Source: Rhizobium sp. ASV20 (GTDB lineage: Bacteria > Pseudomonadota > Alphaproteobacteria > Rhizobiales > Rhizobiaceae). Taken from it: a DNA stretch of 64,000 bases. The stretch is taken from assembly GCF_016429015.1 (NCBI RefSeq), contig NZ_JAELTU010000003.1, forward strand, positions 1 to 64,000, read 5' to 3'. The notes beneath the pieces were generated by a model. That model was not told the DNA's origin and ran no database searches. It worked only from the letters and a program-made list of their open reading frames with translations. Numbering within the stretch: position 1 is the stretch's first letter; each line of letters starts with the position of its first letter. The position numbers and the translations under genes are program-made. Positions 1 through 8,632 of the stretch are shown one piece after another.

Positions 1-129
1 CTCCTGCGCCATGGCTGGCGCACCGAGACCGGATAACGCCACTGCGGCTGCACCTGCGCCGGCCGCCTGCAACAACTGGCGCCGGTTCAAAGCCATCGGG
101 CTCGCATCTCTTTTCATGTCGTTGGTCAT
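1..129 (-). CDS. Tat-exported protein, 5' end only (runs off left edge)
   Basis: Only the first 43 codons are in the window. The complement strand opens with ATG at 129, preceded by GGGAGG at a 7-base spacing. The N-terminus carries a twin-arginine signal: NRRQLLQAAG, then an Ala/Gly-rich hydrophobic stretch ending in APAMAQE, a plausible signal peptidase site. The mature protein lies outside the window. Its position divergent from a LacI-family regulator, with shared operators between them, suggests a solute-binding protein or exported enzyme under that regulator; this part is inference. Confidence 0.75.
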   Translation of the reverse strand, partial: MTNDMKRDASPMALNRRQLLQAAGAGAAAVALSGLGAPAMAQE

Positions 130-200
130 TGCATGTCCTCCCACATTCGGCGGAACCGCACCCTCCCGGATCGGCTCTTTCACGATGCACGCAATTCATC

Positions 201-237
201 ACGCGCAATTTGCATTGTCAATTGCGCAATTTGCGCA
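201..237. promoter_or_regulatory. LacI-type operator cluster in divergent control region
   Basis: This AT-richer stretch between the divergent Tat-protein gene and lacI holds a perfect 15-base odd palindrome at 223-237 (TGCGCAA-T-TTGCGCA) and a degenerate copy at 201-213 (ACGCGCAATTTGC). The same core recurs at the far end of the lacI gene (1363-1387), which supports it as the operator of the adjacent regulator. Further TGCGCA/GGCGCAA half-sites continue to about 258. Nothing else coding was found in 130-360. Confidence 0.65.
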
Positions 238-360
238 TTTGTGCAAAATTTGGCGCAACTTTCGTACGCACGGTCGCGACACAGCCGTTGATATCGATGT
301 CCGGGGATGGATTTCTCTCGGGAATCCCCTGATTATCAAGGCAAATTAAAGGGTAGGCAT

Positions 361-1389
361 TTGACTCGTTCATCCAAGTCCAACGCAAATCAGCTCGAAA
401 TTGCCAAAGCAGCGGGAGTTTCCGTCAGCACGGTGTCGCGTGCGCTGTCCGATGCGCGCGGGATCAGCGACGAACGCCGCATGCAAATTCGCAAGATAGC
501 GGAGGATGCCGGCTATCTCGGGCGGGCACGGACCACGGCCGTACCGACGAAGCATCTACGCGCCTATGTGACCGGCAGCCTTGCCACCGGCGGACTGGCT
601 CCCTTCTATGAGGCTGTCATTGCCGGGCTGCGCGACAGCTCCCATGAGGGTGGCTTCAGCCTTTCGATCCGCATGGTGGATGAAACCTCTCTCGGTCCAC
701 ATCGCATGGCACGCGATCAGGAGCAGGAAGAGGCGAACGCCACGATTTTTGTCGGCATCGATCTGAATGACGGTCTTGCCAACTATTTTCTGAACGGCAG
801 CCAGCGCGCGATACTTGTAAACGGATACGATCCCGACATGCGCTTCGACTGCGTCGCGCCGAATAATTTTTACGGCGCGCGAATGGCTGGGCGAGCCTTG
901 CTCAAGGCCGGGCATAGAAAATTGCTTTATATTCATGACCATACGCGATGGACAACAACGCAGCGGCGGCGTGGCTTCTATGCGGCCCTTGACGATTTTC
1001 CCGACGCATCATGCACCTCGATCGGGGTCGCTAACGGCGTCGACACCGAGCTACTTGCTGAAGTCGAGCGACGGGCAAAGGGAAAGGCGGACTGGACAAG
1101 CGTGTTCTGCGCCAATGACATGGGCGCCTTCCGCCTGATGAATGCACTGGAGGCCGCGGGGCTCAGCGTTCCCGGCGAGATTTCAGTCATCGGTTTTGAC
1201 GACCTGCCCTATGCCGCGATGATGCATCCGCGGCTGACCACCATGCGGGTCAATTGCCTTGAGATGGCTCGCCAGGCAATCCTGCTTGCCCAGCGGCGGA
1301 TCGCAGAGCCTGACGCCATGCCCGTCCAGCTGGAATGCGCTGTTGCGCTGCAGCACGGCGCAACGATTGCGCAATTTGCGCAATCGTAA
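361..1389 (+). CDS. LacI-family transcriptional regulator
   Basis: The N-terminal helix-turn-helix reads EIAKAAGVSVSTVSRALSD, the LacI DNA-binding signature, followed by a periplasmic-binding-protein-like effector domain ending in the typical SVIGFDDLPYAAMMHPRLTT region. I chose the TTG at 361 because AAAGGG lies 7 bases upstream and it gives 342 residues, the normal family length; an in-frame ATG at 307 has a poor ribosome site. The gene is flanked by copies of one palindrome, so it probably regulates itself, the divergent exported protein and the two dehydrogenases downstream. The ligand is not evident; sugar acids or polyols are typical for the family. Confidence 0.9.
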   Translation: MTRSSKSNANQLEIAKAAGVSVSTVSRALSDARGISDERRMQIRKIAEDAGYLGRARTTAVPTKHLRAYVTGSLATGGLAPFYEAVIAGLRDSSHEGGFSLSIRMVDETSLGPHRMARDQEQEEANATIFVGIDLNDGLANYFLNGSQRAILVNGYDPDMRFDCVAPNNFYGARMAGRALLKAGHRKLLYIHDHTRWTTTQRRRGFYAALDDFPDASCTSIGVANGVDTELLAEVERRAKGKADWTSVFCANDMGAFRLMNALEAAGLSVPGEISVIGFDDLPYAAMMHPRLTTMRVNCLEMARQAILLAQRRIAEPDAMPVQLECAVALQHGATIAQFAQS

Positions 1390-1421
1390 GAAAAATTTGC
1401 GATAACATTGCGTAATTTGCG
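1363..1421. promoter_or_regulatory. LacI-type operators upstream of the dehydrogenase pair
   Basis: A perfect 25-base odd palindrome (arm ACGATTGCGCAA, centre T) occupies 1363-1387 and overlaps the last codons and stop of the LacI gene. A second, imperfect copy, ATTGCGTAATTTGCG, lies at 1407-1421. Both match the site in the divergent region at 223-237. The position, 25-80 bases before the next start codon, fits repression of the 2-hydroxyacid dehydrogenase operon. Confidence 0.7.
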
Positions 1422-1445
1422 TTTCCATGCGATTTCATAGGCCGA

Positions 1446-2531
1446 ATGACTCCCTTGTCATTGAGTATTTGCGGACGTCGTTCCGCCAGGAGTTCGCAGT
1501 TGCCGTCCCTCAGACATCCAACACTCGCACCAAGGCTGAGCTTCGCTTTCGGTCCACTCGGCATAGAAACGTTGTTTTCTCCCGGAGATCTGCATCGCCT
1601 GCAAGACTGCTGTGAAATCGGATCTGAAGAGCCGCTCACGGAGTTTCGAAGCGAGATCGCGAGGACCCAACTCGCCGATACAGATATATTGATTACCGGA
1701 TGGGGCTGCCCACCCATTGAGGCAAGCGTGTTGGAAGCGGCACCCTCTCTGACGCTCATCGCGCACGCGGCAGGATCGGTGAAACACATCATCGCCCCGC
1801 TTGTCTTCGAAAGGGGCGTTGCGGTCACAAACGCTGCCGCAGCCAATGCGGTTCCAGTCGCCGAGTTTGCGCTTGCCGCGATCCTGTTTGCCAACAAAAA
1901 TGTCTTCCGCTTCCAGCAGTTCTATGCGCAGCAGCGGCGTTCGCTCGACATGCATCAATCCTTCGACGGTGACTGCGGCAGCTGGCACAGGAAGGTCGGC
2001 ATTGTCGGTGCCTCGCGTACCGGCCGCCGTCTGCTGGAGCTGCTTCGCCCGCACGATATGGAAATCTTGCTATGCGATCCGCTCGTCAGTGCCGCGGAAG
2101 CTGCGCAATTGGGCGCCAGTCTGGTGCTTCTTCCGGAGCTGATGGCCCGGTGCCAGACCGTTTCACTGCATGCACCTCTTTTGACCACGACGCAGCATAT
2201 GATCAATGGCGAAATGCTGCGACTGATGCCGGACGGTGCAACGCTGATCAATACTGCACGAGGCGGCCTTATCGATCAGACGGCGCTGGAAGCCGAACTT
2301 TCGAGCGGAAGACTATCCGCCATTCTCGATGTGACCGAACCGGAAGCACCGCCACCGACATCACTCCTCTATGATCTGCCGAATGTCGTCCTGACGCCGC
2401 ACATTGCCGGGGCGATTGGCAGCGAGCGCCAGCGCCTGGGTCGACTCATCACCGAGGAGATCGAGCGTTTCGTCGCCGGTGAACCACTGCAACATGGTCT
2501 GACTCTGGAAAGCCTGCGCTACCAGGCTTGA
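1446..2531 (+). CDS. D-isomer-specific 2-hydroxyacid dehydrogenase
   Basis: This cytoplasmic NAD(P)-dependent oxidoreductase interconverts a 2-hydroxyacid and a 2-oxoacid. It has the split substrate-binding domain with a central Rossmann fold (VGIVGASRTGRRLLELL), the catalytic Arg in NTARGGLID, the Glu in DVTEPEAPP and the His in LTPHIAGA. At 361 residues it is somewhat longer than usual (about 320-340) because of an N-terminal stretch before the fold, so the true start may be downstream; ribosome-site support at 1446 is weak. It lies just after LacI operators and 48 bases before an aldehyde dehydrogenase, so the two are probably co-transcribed. The substrate is unknown. Confidence 0.85.
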   Translation: MTPLSLSICGRRSARSSQLPSLRHPTLAPRLSFAFGPLGIETLFSPGDLHRLQDCCEIGSEEPLTEFRSEIARTQLADTDILITGWGCPPIEASVLEAAPSLTLIAHAAGSVKHIIAPLVFERGVAVTNAAAANAVPVAEFALAAILFANKNVFRFQQFYAQQRRSLDMHQSFDGDCGSWHRKVGIVGASRTGRRLLELLRPHDMEILLCDPLVSAAEAAQLGASLVLLPELMARCQTVSLHAPLLTTTQHMINGEMLRLMPDGATLINTARGGLIDQTALEAELSSGRLSAILDVTEPEAPPPTSLLYDLPNVVLTPHIAGAIGSERQRLGRLITEEIERFVAGEPLQHGLTLESLRYQA

Positions 2532-2579
2532 AACGCCGGATGCGCACTCGTCTGAAACTTCGTATGTGAGGATCGCCAC

Positions 2580-4085
2580 ATGACCGCATTCCCATTCATT
2601 GTCCCTCGCCTTAACGATCCGCGGCTCACCCAGCGGCGGCAATACGGCATGGTGATAGACGGAAAATCGGTTTCCGCTCTTTCTGGAGAGACGATCTCGC
2701 GTGAGAGCCCGGGCCATCCGGGTCATATCGTCAGTCTCATTCCGAAAGGCAGCCGAGCCGATGCTGAGTTGGCAATTGCCGCCGCGCGCCGTGCCTTCGA
2801 CAACGGCTTATGGCCGCGGATGACCGGCAGCGAGCGTGGCCGCATCATGAACCGGATTGCCGACCAGATCGAGGCTCATATCGAGGAACTCGCAACCATC
2901 GAGGCACTTGAGGTCGGCAAGGCCATCAGCCAGGCGCGGGGAGAAATCGGCTTTGCAGTCAGCCTCTGGCGCTATGCAGCGGGGCATGCTCAGGGGCTTG
3001 AGGGCGAAGCGCATAATGATCTCGGGTCGAATACGCTCGGCTTTATCCTTCGCGAACCCGCAGGCGTGGTTGGGCTCATCACTCCGTGGAATTTTCCGCT
3101 GCTGATCGGATCGGAACGCATCCCGTGGGCTATCGGCGCCGGCTGCACCGTCGTCATAAAGCCGAGCGAATTTACCTCGGGCTCGACGATCCGCATGGCC
3201 GAACTTGCGCTCCAGGCCGGCCTGCCCGAAGGCGTACTGAACGTCATCACTGGATATGGCGCGGATGTCGGACAGATTTTGGCAGAGCATCCGGATGTCG
3301 ATGTCGTCAACTTCACCGGATCGCAACGCGTCGGGCGCCTCATCGGCGCCCTTGCGGGCCAGAATATCAAGAAGGTCGGGCTGGAACTCGGGGGCAAGGG
3401 TCCCCAGGTTGTTTTTGCCGATGCGAACCTTGATGCAGCGGCAGCCAAGATATCCGGTGGTGTCTTTCATTGCTCCGGGCAAGTCTGCATTTCCGGGAGC
3501 CGCCTGATCGTCCATGAAAGTGTCGCGGACGCTCTCCTCGAGAAAGTTCAGGCGGTCGCTGAACGGATCGTCACGGGAGATCCGCTGGATGATCGCGTCA
3601 ATGTCGGAGCCCTCATTCATCAGGCTCATCTGGACAAGGTTGCTGAATATGTCGAGCAGGGCAAGACTGACGGCGCGCGGATATTGATCGGCGGTAGCAG
3701 GCTCGGCAACGGGGGCGCCTTCTATGCCCCGACGATTTTCACGGAAGTCGCCCCGCGGATGACGATTGCCCAGGATGAAATTTTCGGCCCGGTGCTGACT
3801 ACGTTTCGGTTCAAGACCGCAGAAGACGCCATCCGCATGGCCAATGATACTCCTTACGGCCTGTCCGCCTGCGTCTGGTCGACGAACCTGTCGACCGCCT
3901 TCCAGGCCATCCGCCTTATCAAGGCAGGCAGAACCTGGATCAACGGCATGGGAGACGGCGCGCCGCAACTGGCAATCGGCGGCTACAAGCAGAGCGGCGT
4001 CGGCCGCGAACTTGGCAAGCATGGTTTTGACGAGTATTCGGAGCTGAAAAGCGTCCACGTCTCGCTCTCGGCGCTGGCGGAATAG
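2580..4085 (+). CDS. NAD(P)-dependent aldehyde dehydrogenase
   Basis: A full-length (501 residue) member of the ALDH superfamily, oxidising an aldehyde to the acid. Visible motifs are TPWNFPL, the cofactor region VVIKPSEFT, NFTGSQRVGR, the general-base Glu in LELGGKGP, the nucleophile Cys in SGQVCISGSR and the C-terminal EIFGPVLT. GAGG sits 8 bases before the ATG. The gene follows the 2-hydroxyacid dehydrogenase in the LacI-controlled unit, so the pair may oxidise successive intermediates of one imported compound. It is closest in style to betaine-, gamma-aminobutyr- or lactaldehyde-type ALDHs, but the exact substrate cannot be read from sequence. Confidence 0.92.
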   Translation: MTAFPFIVPRLNDPRLTQRRQYGMVIDGKSVSALSGETISRESPGHPGHIVSLIPKGSRADAELAIAAARRAFDNGLWPRMTGSERGRIMNRIADQIEAHIEELATIEALEVGKAISQARGEIGFAVSLWRYAAGHAQGLEGEAHNDLGSNTLGFILREPAGVVGLITPWNFPLLIGSERIPWAIGAGCTVVIKPSEFTSGSTIRMAELALQAGLPEGVLNVITGYGADVGQILAEHPDVDVVNFTGSQRVGRLIGALAGQNIKKVGLELGGKGPQVVFADANLDAAAAKISGGVFHCSGQVCISGSRLIVHESVADALLEKVQAVAERIVTGDPLDDRVNVGALIHQAHLDKVAEYVEQGKTDGARILIGGSRLGNGGAFYAPTIFTEVAPRMTIAQDEIFGPVLTTFRFKTAEDAIRMANDTPYGLSACVWSTNLSTAFQAIRLIKAGRTWINGMGDGAPQLAIGGYKQSGVGRELGKHGFDEYSELKSVHVSLSALAE

Positions 4086-4164
4086 TTGCCCGTAGTGGGA
4101 AGAGCTCGAACTTGGCCGCACGCAATGATCCGCGTCCGGCCCAGTCACGTTAAAACTCATAAAG

Positions 4165-5403
4165 TCATTTCTGCGGCAAGTTTAGGCAAACGTTCCGTGC
4201 GAGGGCCTTGTTGACCCCGAGAACCACCGCCGAGAAAGACACGGCGAGCATCGAAACGATAACCCACGGGAAGGATGTCGGGCCAATTCCGTCGAGCAAT
4301 ATTCCGCCCGCAGCCCCGGCGGCGGCAACGGCGCAATTCCAAACCGTCGTGTTCATCGACAAGGCAACATCCACGGTATTGCCGGCAAGGCGCGACAATA
4401 TGGTTTGCGTCAGCGTCGCAAAGCCACCGAATGCCAATCCCCATGCGAAAGCGGCGAGATAAATTGTCGCCGGCATCGCGCTACATATGCCGAGTAGCAG
4501 CGCAGTGAAAGCAAACATGCTGATGCTTGAAACGATGAGAGGACGCAGCCACCGATCGACAGTCGCACCGGCGAACCACAGGCTCACAAGGGAACCGAGT
4601 CCAAAGATGAAGAGAACCGAACCCGCATCTGCTGAGGGAGCAACCGACCCGAGGAAAGGTTCGATGTAGACATAGAGGATGCTATGCGCCGCCACGAAAG
4701 TGAAGACCACGAGGAGCGAAGGTGCGATTCCGGCCGTCAGGGCTATGGTGACGAGCGATGGACGGTCGCCCTTCTTCTGGCCCGGAAAATCCGGTAGGAC
4801 GACAAGCCCACAGACGATCAGCAGAACAGCGATTGCCGACATAGTCCCGAAGGCACCCTGCCAGCCGATGACCCCACCCAGCAAGGCGCTCGTCGGCACC
4901 CCGAGCACAAGAGCGACCGCGGCGCCGGCGCCTGATATTGCGATTGCCCGCCCTCCCAGATGCGTCGGCGTCATGCGAACGGCATATCCGGCAAGCAACG
5001 ACCAAACGACGCCGCCAAACACGCCCGCGGCGAAGCGTGCCATCAGTGAAATCATATAGTTCGTTGACAGCGCCGTGATCAGATTGACGACGGCAAAGCC
5101 GGAGATAGCAGCCAGCATCAATGGTTTACGACGCATGCCTTGGGTCATGGCCGTTACCGGAATAGCGGCAACCAACGCACCGCAAGCAAAAGCTGTAATG
5201 AACTGGCCCGTCAGGCTCTCGGAGATGCTCAAGCCTTTTGCCATCGACGACAACAATCCGGCTGGCATGACCTCCGTCATGAGCGTCATGAAAGCCGCAG
5301 CTGCAAGCGTCAGCAATCCCGCCAACGGCAGCTTGTCCGTTTGGCAGGAGGCGCCGGCAGGTGGACCCTCAGTGCGACTGGCTTGAGCCTGATTTTCCGT
5401 CAT
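4165..5403 (-). CDS. MFS transporter (DHA1-like, AraJ/YdhP type)
   Basis: This is a 412-residue inner-membrane protein with about 12 hydrophobic segments. The loop 2-3 motif region is MTQGMRRKPLMLAA, and the sequence FMTLMTEVMPAGLLSSMAKGL is typical of the sugar-efflux/AraJ branch. A 30-residue polar N-terminal tail precedes helix 1. It is transcribed divergently from a LysR regulator 174 bases away, the usual arrangement for a drug or metabolite exporter and its activator. AAGGA precedes the start. Exporter is more likely than importer from family resemblance; the substrate is unknown. Confidence 0.88.
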   Translation of the reverse strand: MTENQAQASRTEGPPAGASCQTDKLPLAGLLTLAAAAFMTLMTEVMPAGLLSSMAKGLSISESLTGQFITAFACGALVAAIPVTAMTQGMRRKPLMLAAISGFAVVNLITALSTNYMISLMARFAAGVFGGVVWSLLAGYAVRMTPTHLGGRAIAISGAGAAVALVLGVPTSALLGGVIGWQGAFGTMSAIAVLLIVCGLVVLPDFPGQKKGDRPSLVTIALTAGIAPSLLVVFTFVAAHSILYVYIEPFLGSVAPSADAGSVLFIFGLGSLVSLWFAGATVDRWLRPLIVSSISMFAFTALLLGICSAMPATIYLAAFAWGLAFGGFATLTQTILSRLAGNTVDVALSMNTTVWNCAVAAAGAAGGILLDGIGPTSFPWVIVSMLAVSFSAVVLGVNKALARNVCLNLPQK

Positions 5404-5536
5404 TTGAGTATTCCTTTGATAGGTCTGCAGGACAGCGCCAGCCCTTCATGACGATCATCACATCACGACATGCAGCCGAGCGCCTGTTTCGACGGCACAG
5501 GATAGAGGGTCGCTTTTGAATGAAAAATATGCTCTA

Positions 5537-5555
5537 ATTCAATTAACCTATGAAT
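5537..5555. promoter_or_regulatory. LysR-type box between MFS and LysR genes
   Basis: An inverted repeat ATTCA-N9-TGAAT, fitting the T-N11-A pattern of LysR boxes, sits 23-41 bases before the LysR start in an AT-rich divergent promoter region. It is a plausible autoregulatory and activating site; this assignment is by pattern only. Confidence 0.5.
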
Positions 5556-5577
5556 ATTTGTCGCTCATGGAGCTAAC

Positions 5578-6474
5578 ATGGATCGTCTGGGTTCGCTGGC
5601 TGCATTCATGGAGGCGGCCGATTCCGGAAGCTTTACGGAGGCGAGCCGCCGGCTTGGCATTTCCGCATCTGCCGTGAGCAAGGCGGTCTTGCGTCTGGAA
5701 GAACGTTTGCGGACGAAGCTCTTTCACCGGTCGACACGCAGCGTCACGCTCACACCCGAAGGCCGCCTGTTTCTCGAACGATGCCGCCGTATTGCAGCCG
5801 AAATGGAGGCTGCCGAGCTGGACCTTGCTCAAATCCATGAGGCTCCACGCGGCAAGCTTAAGTTCAGCCTTCCATCGGCAGGAATGCCATTCATGTCGAT
5901 GCTGGCCGAATTTCAGAAACGCTATACGGAAATCGAGCTCGACGTCGATTGCTCGGATCGGCTGGTCGATGTGATCGACGAGGGATTTGACGTCGTGTTG
6001 CGCACCGGCAATGCGGCGGATTCGCGATTGATGTCGCGTGTTGTCGGCGCCTATCGCCAGATCGTCGTCGCATCACCCGAATATCTCAATCAAAGCACCG
6101 TTCCAGAAACCCCCAAAGATCTGAAACGGCATGCCTGCATCATGTATCGACAAATCGCGACGGGTAAGCTTCTGCGATGGCTCTTCCGTGATGGCGAAGC
6201 TGCGGTTGAGATCGAGCTGCCTGCAGCCACGATTACCAACTCGCTTGAGCCGCAACTCGTATTCGCAAGGCAGGGAGCAGGGCTCGCCTTTCTGCCTGAT
6301 TTCGCGGTTGAGGACGACATCGCGCGCGGTACACTGGTGAAGGTGCTTGATCGATATGTCGCCGACGTGACAACACTACGCCTCCTATGGCCGTCGAACC
6401 GACATCTGGCACCCAAGGTCCGCGTGTTTCTCGATTTCGTGAGCGAGCAGTTGGCTCTCAAATTGCGGGCATAG
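5578..6474 (+). CDS. LysR-family transcriptional regulator
   Basis: 298 residues with the N-terminal winged helix-turn-helix (FMEAADSGSFTEASRRLGISASAVSKAVLRLE) and a LysR substrate-binding domain (KLKFSLPSAGMPFMSMLAEF, then a FDVVLRTG-type region). GGAG lies 7 bases before the ATG. It belongs to the large group resembling E. coli DmlR/YhjC regulators. Its divergent position to the MFS exporter makes that gene its probable target, with a LysR-type box between them. Confidence 0.92.
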   Translation: MDRLGSLAAFMEAADSGSFTEASRRLGISASAVSKAVLRLEERLRTKLFHRSTRSVTLTPEGRLFLERCRRIAAEMEAAELDLAQIHEAPRGKLKFSLPSAGMPFMSMLAEFQKRYTEIELDVDCSDRLVDVIDEGFDVVLRTGNAADSRLMSRVVGAYRQIVVASPEYLNQSTVPETPKDLKRHACIMYRQIATGKLLRWLFRDGEAAVEIELPAATITNSLEPQLVFARQGAGLAFLPDFAVEDDIARGTLVKVLDRYVADVTTLRLLWPSNRHLAPKVRVFLDFVSEQLALKLRA

Positions 6475-6566
6475 AGCTTGGCAATGCGGTCCCGCCACGT
6501 CATCTCGCCCGCTCCCATTCTTCGAAGGCAAGATAGTATCGCACGCCGCGAGCTGTCGGCAGGCTG

Positions 6567-7283
6567 TTACAGCCCTTCCTCACGCGCATAAGCGCTCAGC
6601 AGGTCTGGGAAATCCTTCTCCGGCGTCGCCTTCAACAAGGCGCGGGTGGTGATGGCTTCGATGTGATCCGTCATCAAGGTCCGCACCTTATCCCGATCGG
6701 CGCTGGCGAGTGCGGCGATCAGCTCCCGGTGTTCGGAGACAGCACAATCCGGAGAATGTGGGCGCCCATAGAGCGAAAGAATAAGCGACGAGCGCGAAAC
6801 GAGCTCGGTGACATAGCGCGACAGCACATCGTTCTCGGTCAGCGTGGCGAGCAGCACATGGAACTCGCCGGAGAGCTGGATCGAGGTGGAAGTGTTGTTG
6901 GCCCTGGCATTGTCTTCAGCATCGACATGTGCCTCCAATTGCCGGATCTGCTGCGCTGTCAGCTTGCCGACGAGCGTTTCCACCACCATCGCCTCCAGAA
7001 CGCTGCGCACGGCCAGGATATTGCGCCCGTCCTCGAGACTCGGTTGAGCAACGCAGGCCCCCTTGTGCGGGCGCTGCTCGATCAGGCCTTCGCCATTGAG
7101 CCGAGCCAGCGCCTGCCGAACGATCGTCCGGCTGACGCCAAGGCGATCGCCGATCGAATCCTCCGGCAGCTTCGTTCCGGCAGCCAGCGCCTGATCGAGG
7201 ATCGCACGCTTCAAGGTGCGGTAGACGGCATCCGACTTGGAGACCGCAGACTTCGGTTTTTTGTCACTGAGATTGGGTGCCAT
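6567..7283 (-). CDS. GntR-family regulator, FadR/FCD subfamily
   Basis: The N-terminal GntR winged helix reads DSIGDRLGVSRTIVRQALARLNGEGLIEQRPHKGACVA. The helical FCD effector domain follows (LAVRSVLEAMVVETLVGKL, then metal-site-like His positions in SGEFHVLLA and SEHRELIAAL). At 238 residues it has the normal length. It is the first gene of an island with two amidohydrolases and an ABC importer, and is probably their repressor. Three GTATAC sites in front of the importer gene are candidate operators. Confidence 0.9.
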   Translation of the reverse strand: MAPNLSDKKPKSAVSKSDAVYRTLKRAILDQALAAGTKLPEDSIGDRLGVSRTIVRQALARLNGEGLIEQRPHKGACVAQPSLEDGRNILAVRSVLEAMVVETLVGKLTAQQIRQLEAHVDAEDNARANNTSTSIQLSGEFHVLLATLTENDVLSRYVTELVSRSSLILSLYGRPHSPDCAVSEHRELIAALASADRDKVRTLMTDHIEAITTRALLKATPEKDFPDLLSAYAREEGL

Positions 7284-7386
7284 GATGATCCTGAACCAAG
7301 ATAACTGACGATGTAAATGAAAAAAGTCTACTCATCGATGAGCCGGGGAAACCTATCCCCGGCCAGATTAGATGCCACTGTTGCGT

Positions 7387-8592
7387 TCATCGACCCAACT
7401 GGCGCAGATGCGAAAGCCCATCGCTTAATACACCATCGCGCACAACGATGCGTCCGCGACGAATGACGGTTCTTCGCTGCGGCGTCAGCGCCACCGCTTC
7501 GGCGAGCGTGCGAGCCGGGACGAGAACCGCGTCGCCATGGCAACCGACCGATAGGCCGTAGTCGGCAAGAGCGATCCCCTCGGCGCCACCAAAGGTGCAG
7601 ACGCGTGCGGCCTCTGCCAAATCGGCATCGTTGGTCATGCCATTGCGTTGCGCCAAATACTTTGCCCGTTCCAGCATGTCGCCATTGCCCCATGGCTCCC
7701 ATGTCCCCTGGATACCGTCGGACCCCGAGGCCAACACCACGCCGGCATCGCGCATCGCCCGCAACGGCAGCGCCGGCGCGGTCGGGCTGCCGACCGTCAT
7801 GATGGCGATGCCTTCGGCGGCAAGCAGACCTATGAGCGCCTGCTGCCTTGCCGGCTCCAGCATGCCGAGGCAATAGGCGTGGCTGACCATGACCTTGCCG
7901 CACATCGAAAGGGCGCGTGTTTTCTCAGCGATCAGCTCGAGACAGAAGGCGCCGAGTTCGCCAGGTTCGTGCAGATGGATATCGACTGGCTTGCCATGGC
8001 GGTCAGCAAGCGCAAATATCGCATCCAGATGGCGCACCGGATCACGGTCGATGCTTGCCGGATCGATGCCGCCGACGACATCGGCTCCCGCCTTCAACGC
8101 CGCCTCCATCAATTCAAGCGTGCCATGTCGGATCAGCATGCCGCTCTGCGGAAAGGCAGTGATTTGCACGTCAACTAGATCCCGGAAAGCGTTTCGCGCC
8201 TTGATGACGCCTTCTATATTTGAAATACCGATCTCCGTGTCGACATCGACATGACTGCGGATATGTAGCACGCCAAAGGCAAGCGTCTGCAGGATCTGCC
8301 TGATCGACTGCCGGCGCGCGTCGATGCCAAGCTGCTGTTTTGCCTGCCGATCGGCGATAATTCGCTGGTTTCTTGTCGGGCCGACACGGTTCTCAAACCA
8401 CTCCATACCGATCAGATTCTTATCGAGATGCGTATGCGCCTCGACCAGCCCGGGCAAGGCGATGCAGCCGCTTCCATCGATCTCGGTCACATTGCCATCC
8501 GGCCGGCGATCGGCAAAGCGGCCATTTGCGACGTAGAGATCTGTCGTCTCGCCACCAAAGGGGCTGACGTTACGAATGAGAAGGTCGTTCAT
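7387..8592 (-). CDS. Amidohydrolase, cytosine deaminase-like
   Basis: A metal-dependent TIM-barrel hydrolase with the amidohydrolase signature HTHLDKN early in the barrel, a HIRSHVDVDT strand, HLHEPGELG and SHAYCLG metal or base positions, and the late Asp in ASGSDGIQ. This motif series matches the cytosine deaminase/CodA branch, which acts on cyclic amidines and related N-heterocycles. I chose the ATG at 8592 (GGAG 8 bases upstream) over the upstream in-frame codon at 8610. A second amidohydrolase lies 40 bases upstream on the same strand, so the two probably form one operon. The true substrate may be a pyrimidine, creatinine-like or triazine-like compound. Confidence 0.85.
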   Translation of the reverse strand: MNDLLIRNVSPFGGETTDLYVANGRFADRRPDGNVTEIDGSGCIALPGLVEAHTHLDKNLIGMEWFENRVGPTRNQRIIADRQAKQQLGIDARRQSIRQILQTLAFGVLHIRSHVDVDTEIGISNIEGVIKARNAFRDLVDVQITAFPQSGMLIRHGTLELMEAALKAGADVVGGIDPASIDRDPVRHLDAIFALADRHGKPVDIHLHEPGELGAFCLELIAEKTRALSMCGKVMVSHAYCLGMLEPARQQALIGLLAAEGIAIMTVGSPTAPALPLRAMRDAGVVLASGSDGIQGTWEPWGNGDMLERAKYLAQRNGMTNDADLAEAARVCTFGGAEGIALADYGLSVGCHGDAVLVPARTLAEAVALTPQRRTVIRRGRIVVRDGVLSDGLSHLRQLGR

Positions 8593-8632
8593 TGCATGGT
8601 CTCCAATCAATCCTCGGGAGTGGGCGACGCCT

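Noticed and set aside
11..349. 112-codon plus-strand frame at the left edge
   Set aside because: It lies opposite the Tat leader, overlaps the operators and the LacI start, and has no protein-like features.
2808..4160. 450-codon minus-strand frame
   Set aside because: It is the antisense shadow of the aldehyde dehydrogenase, whose motifs are unambiguous.
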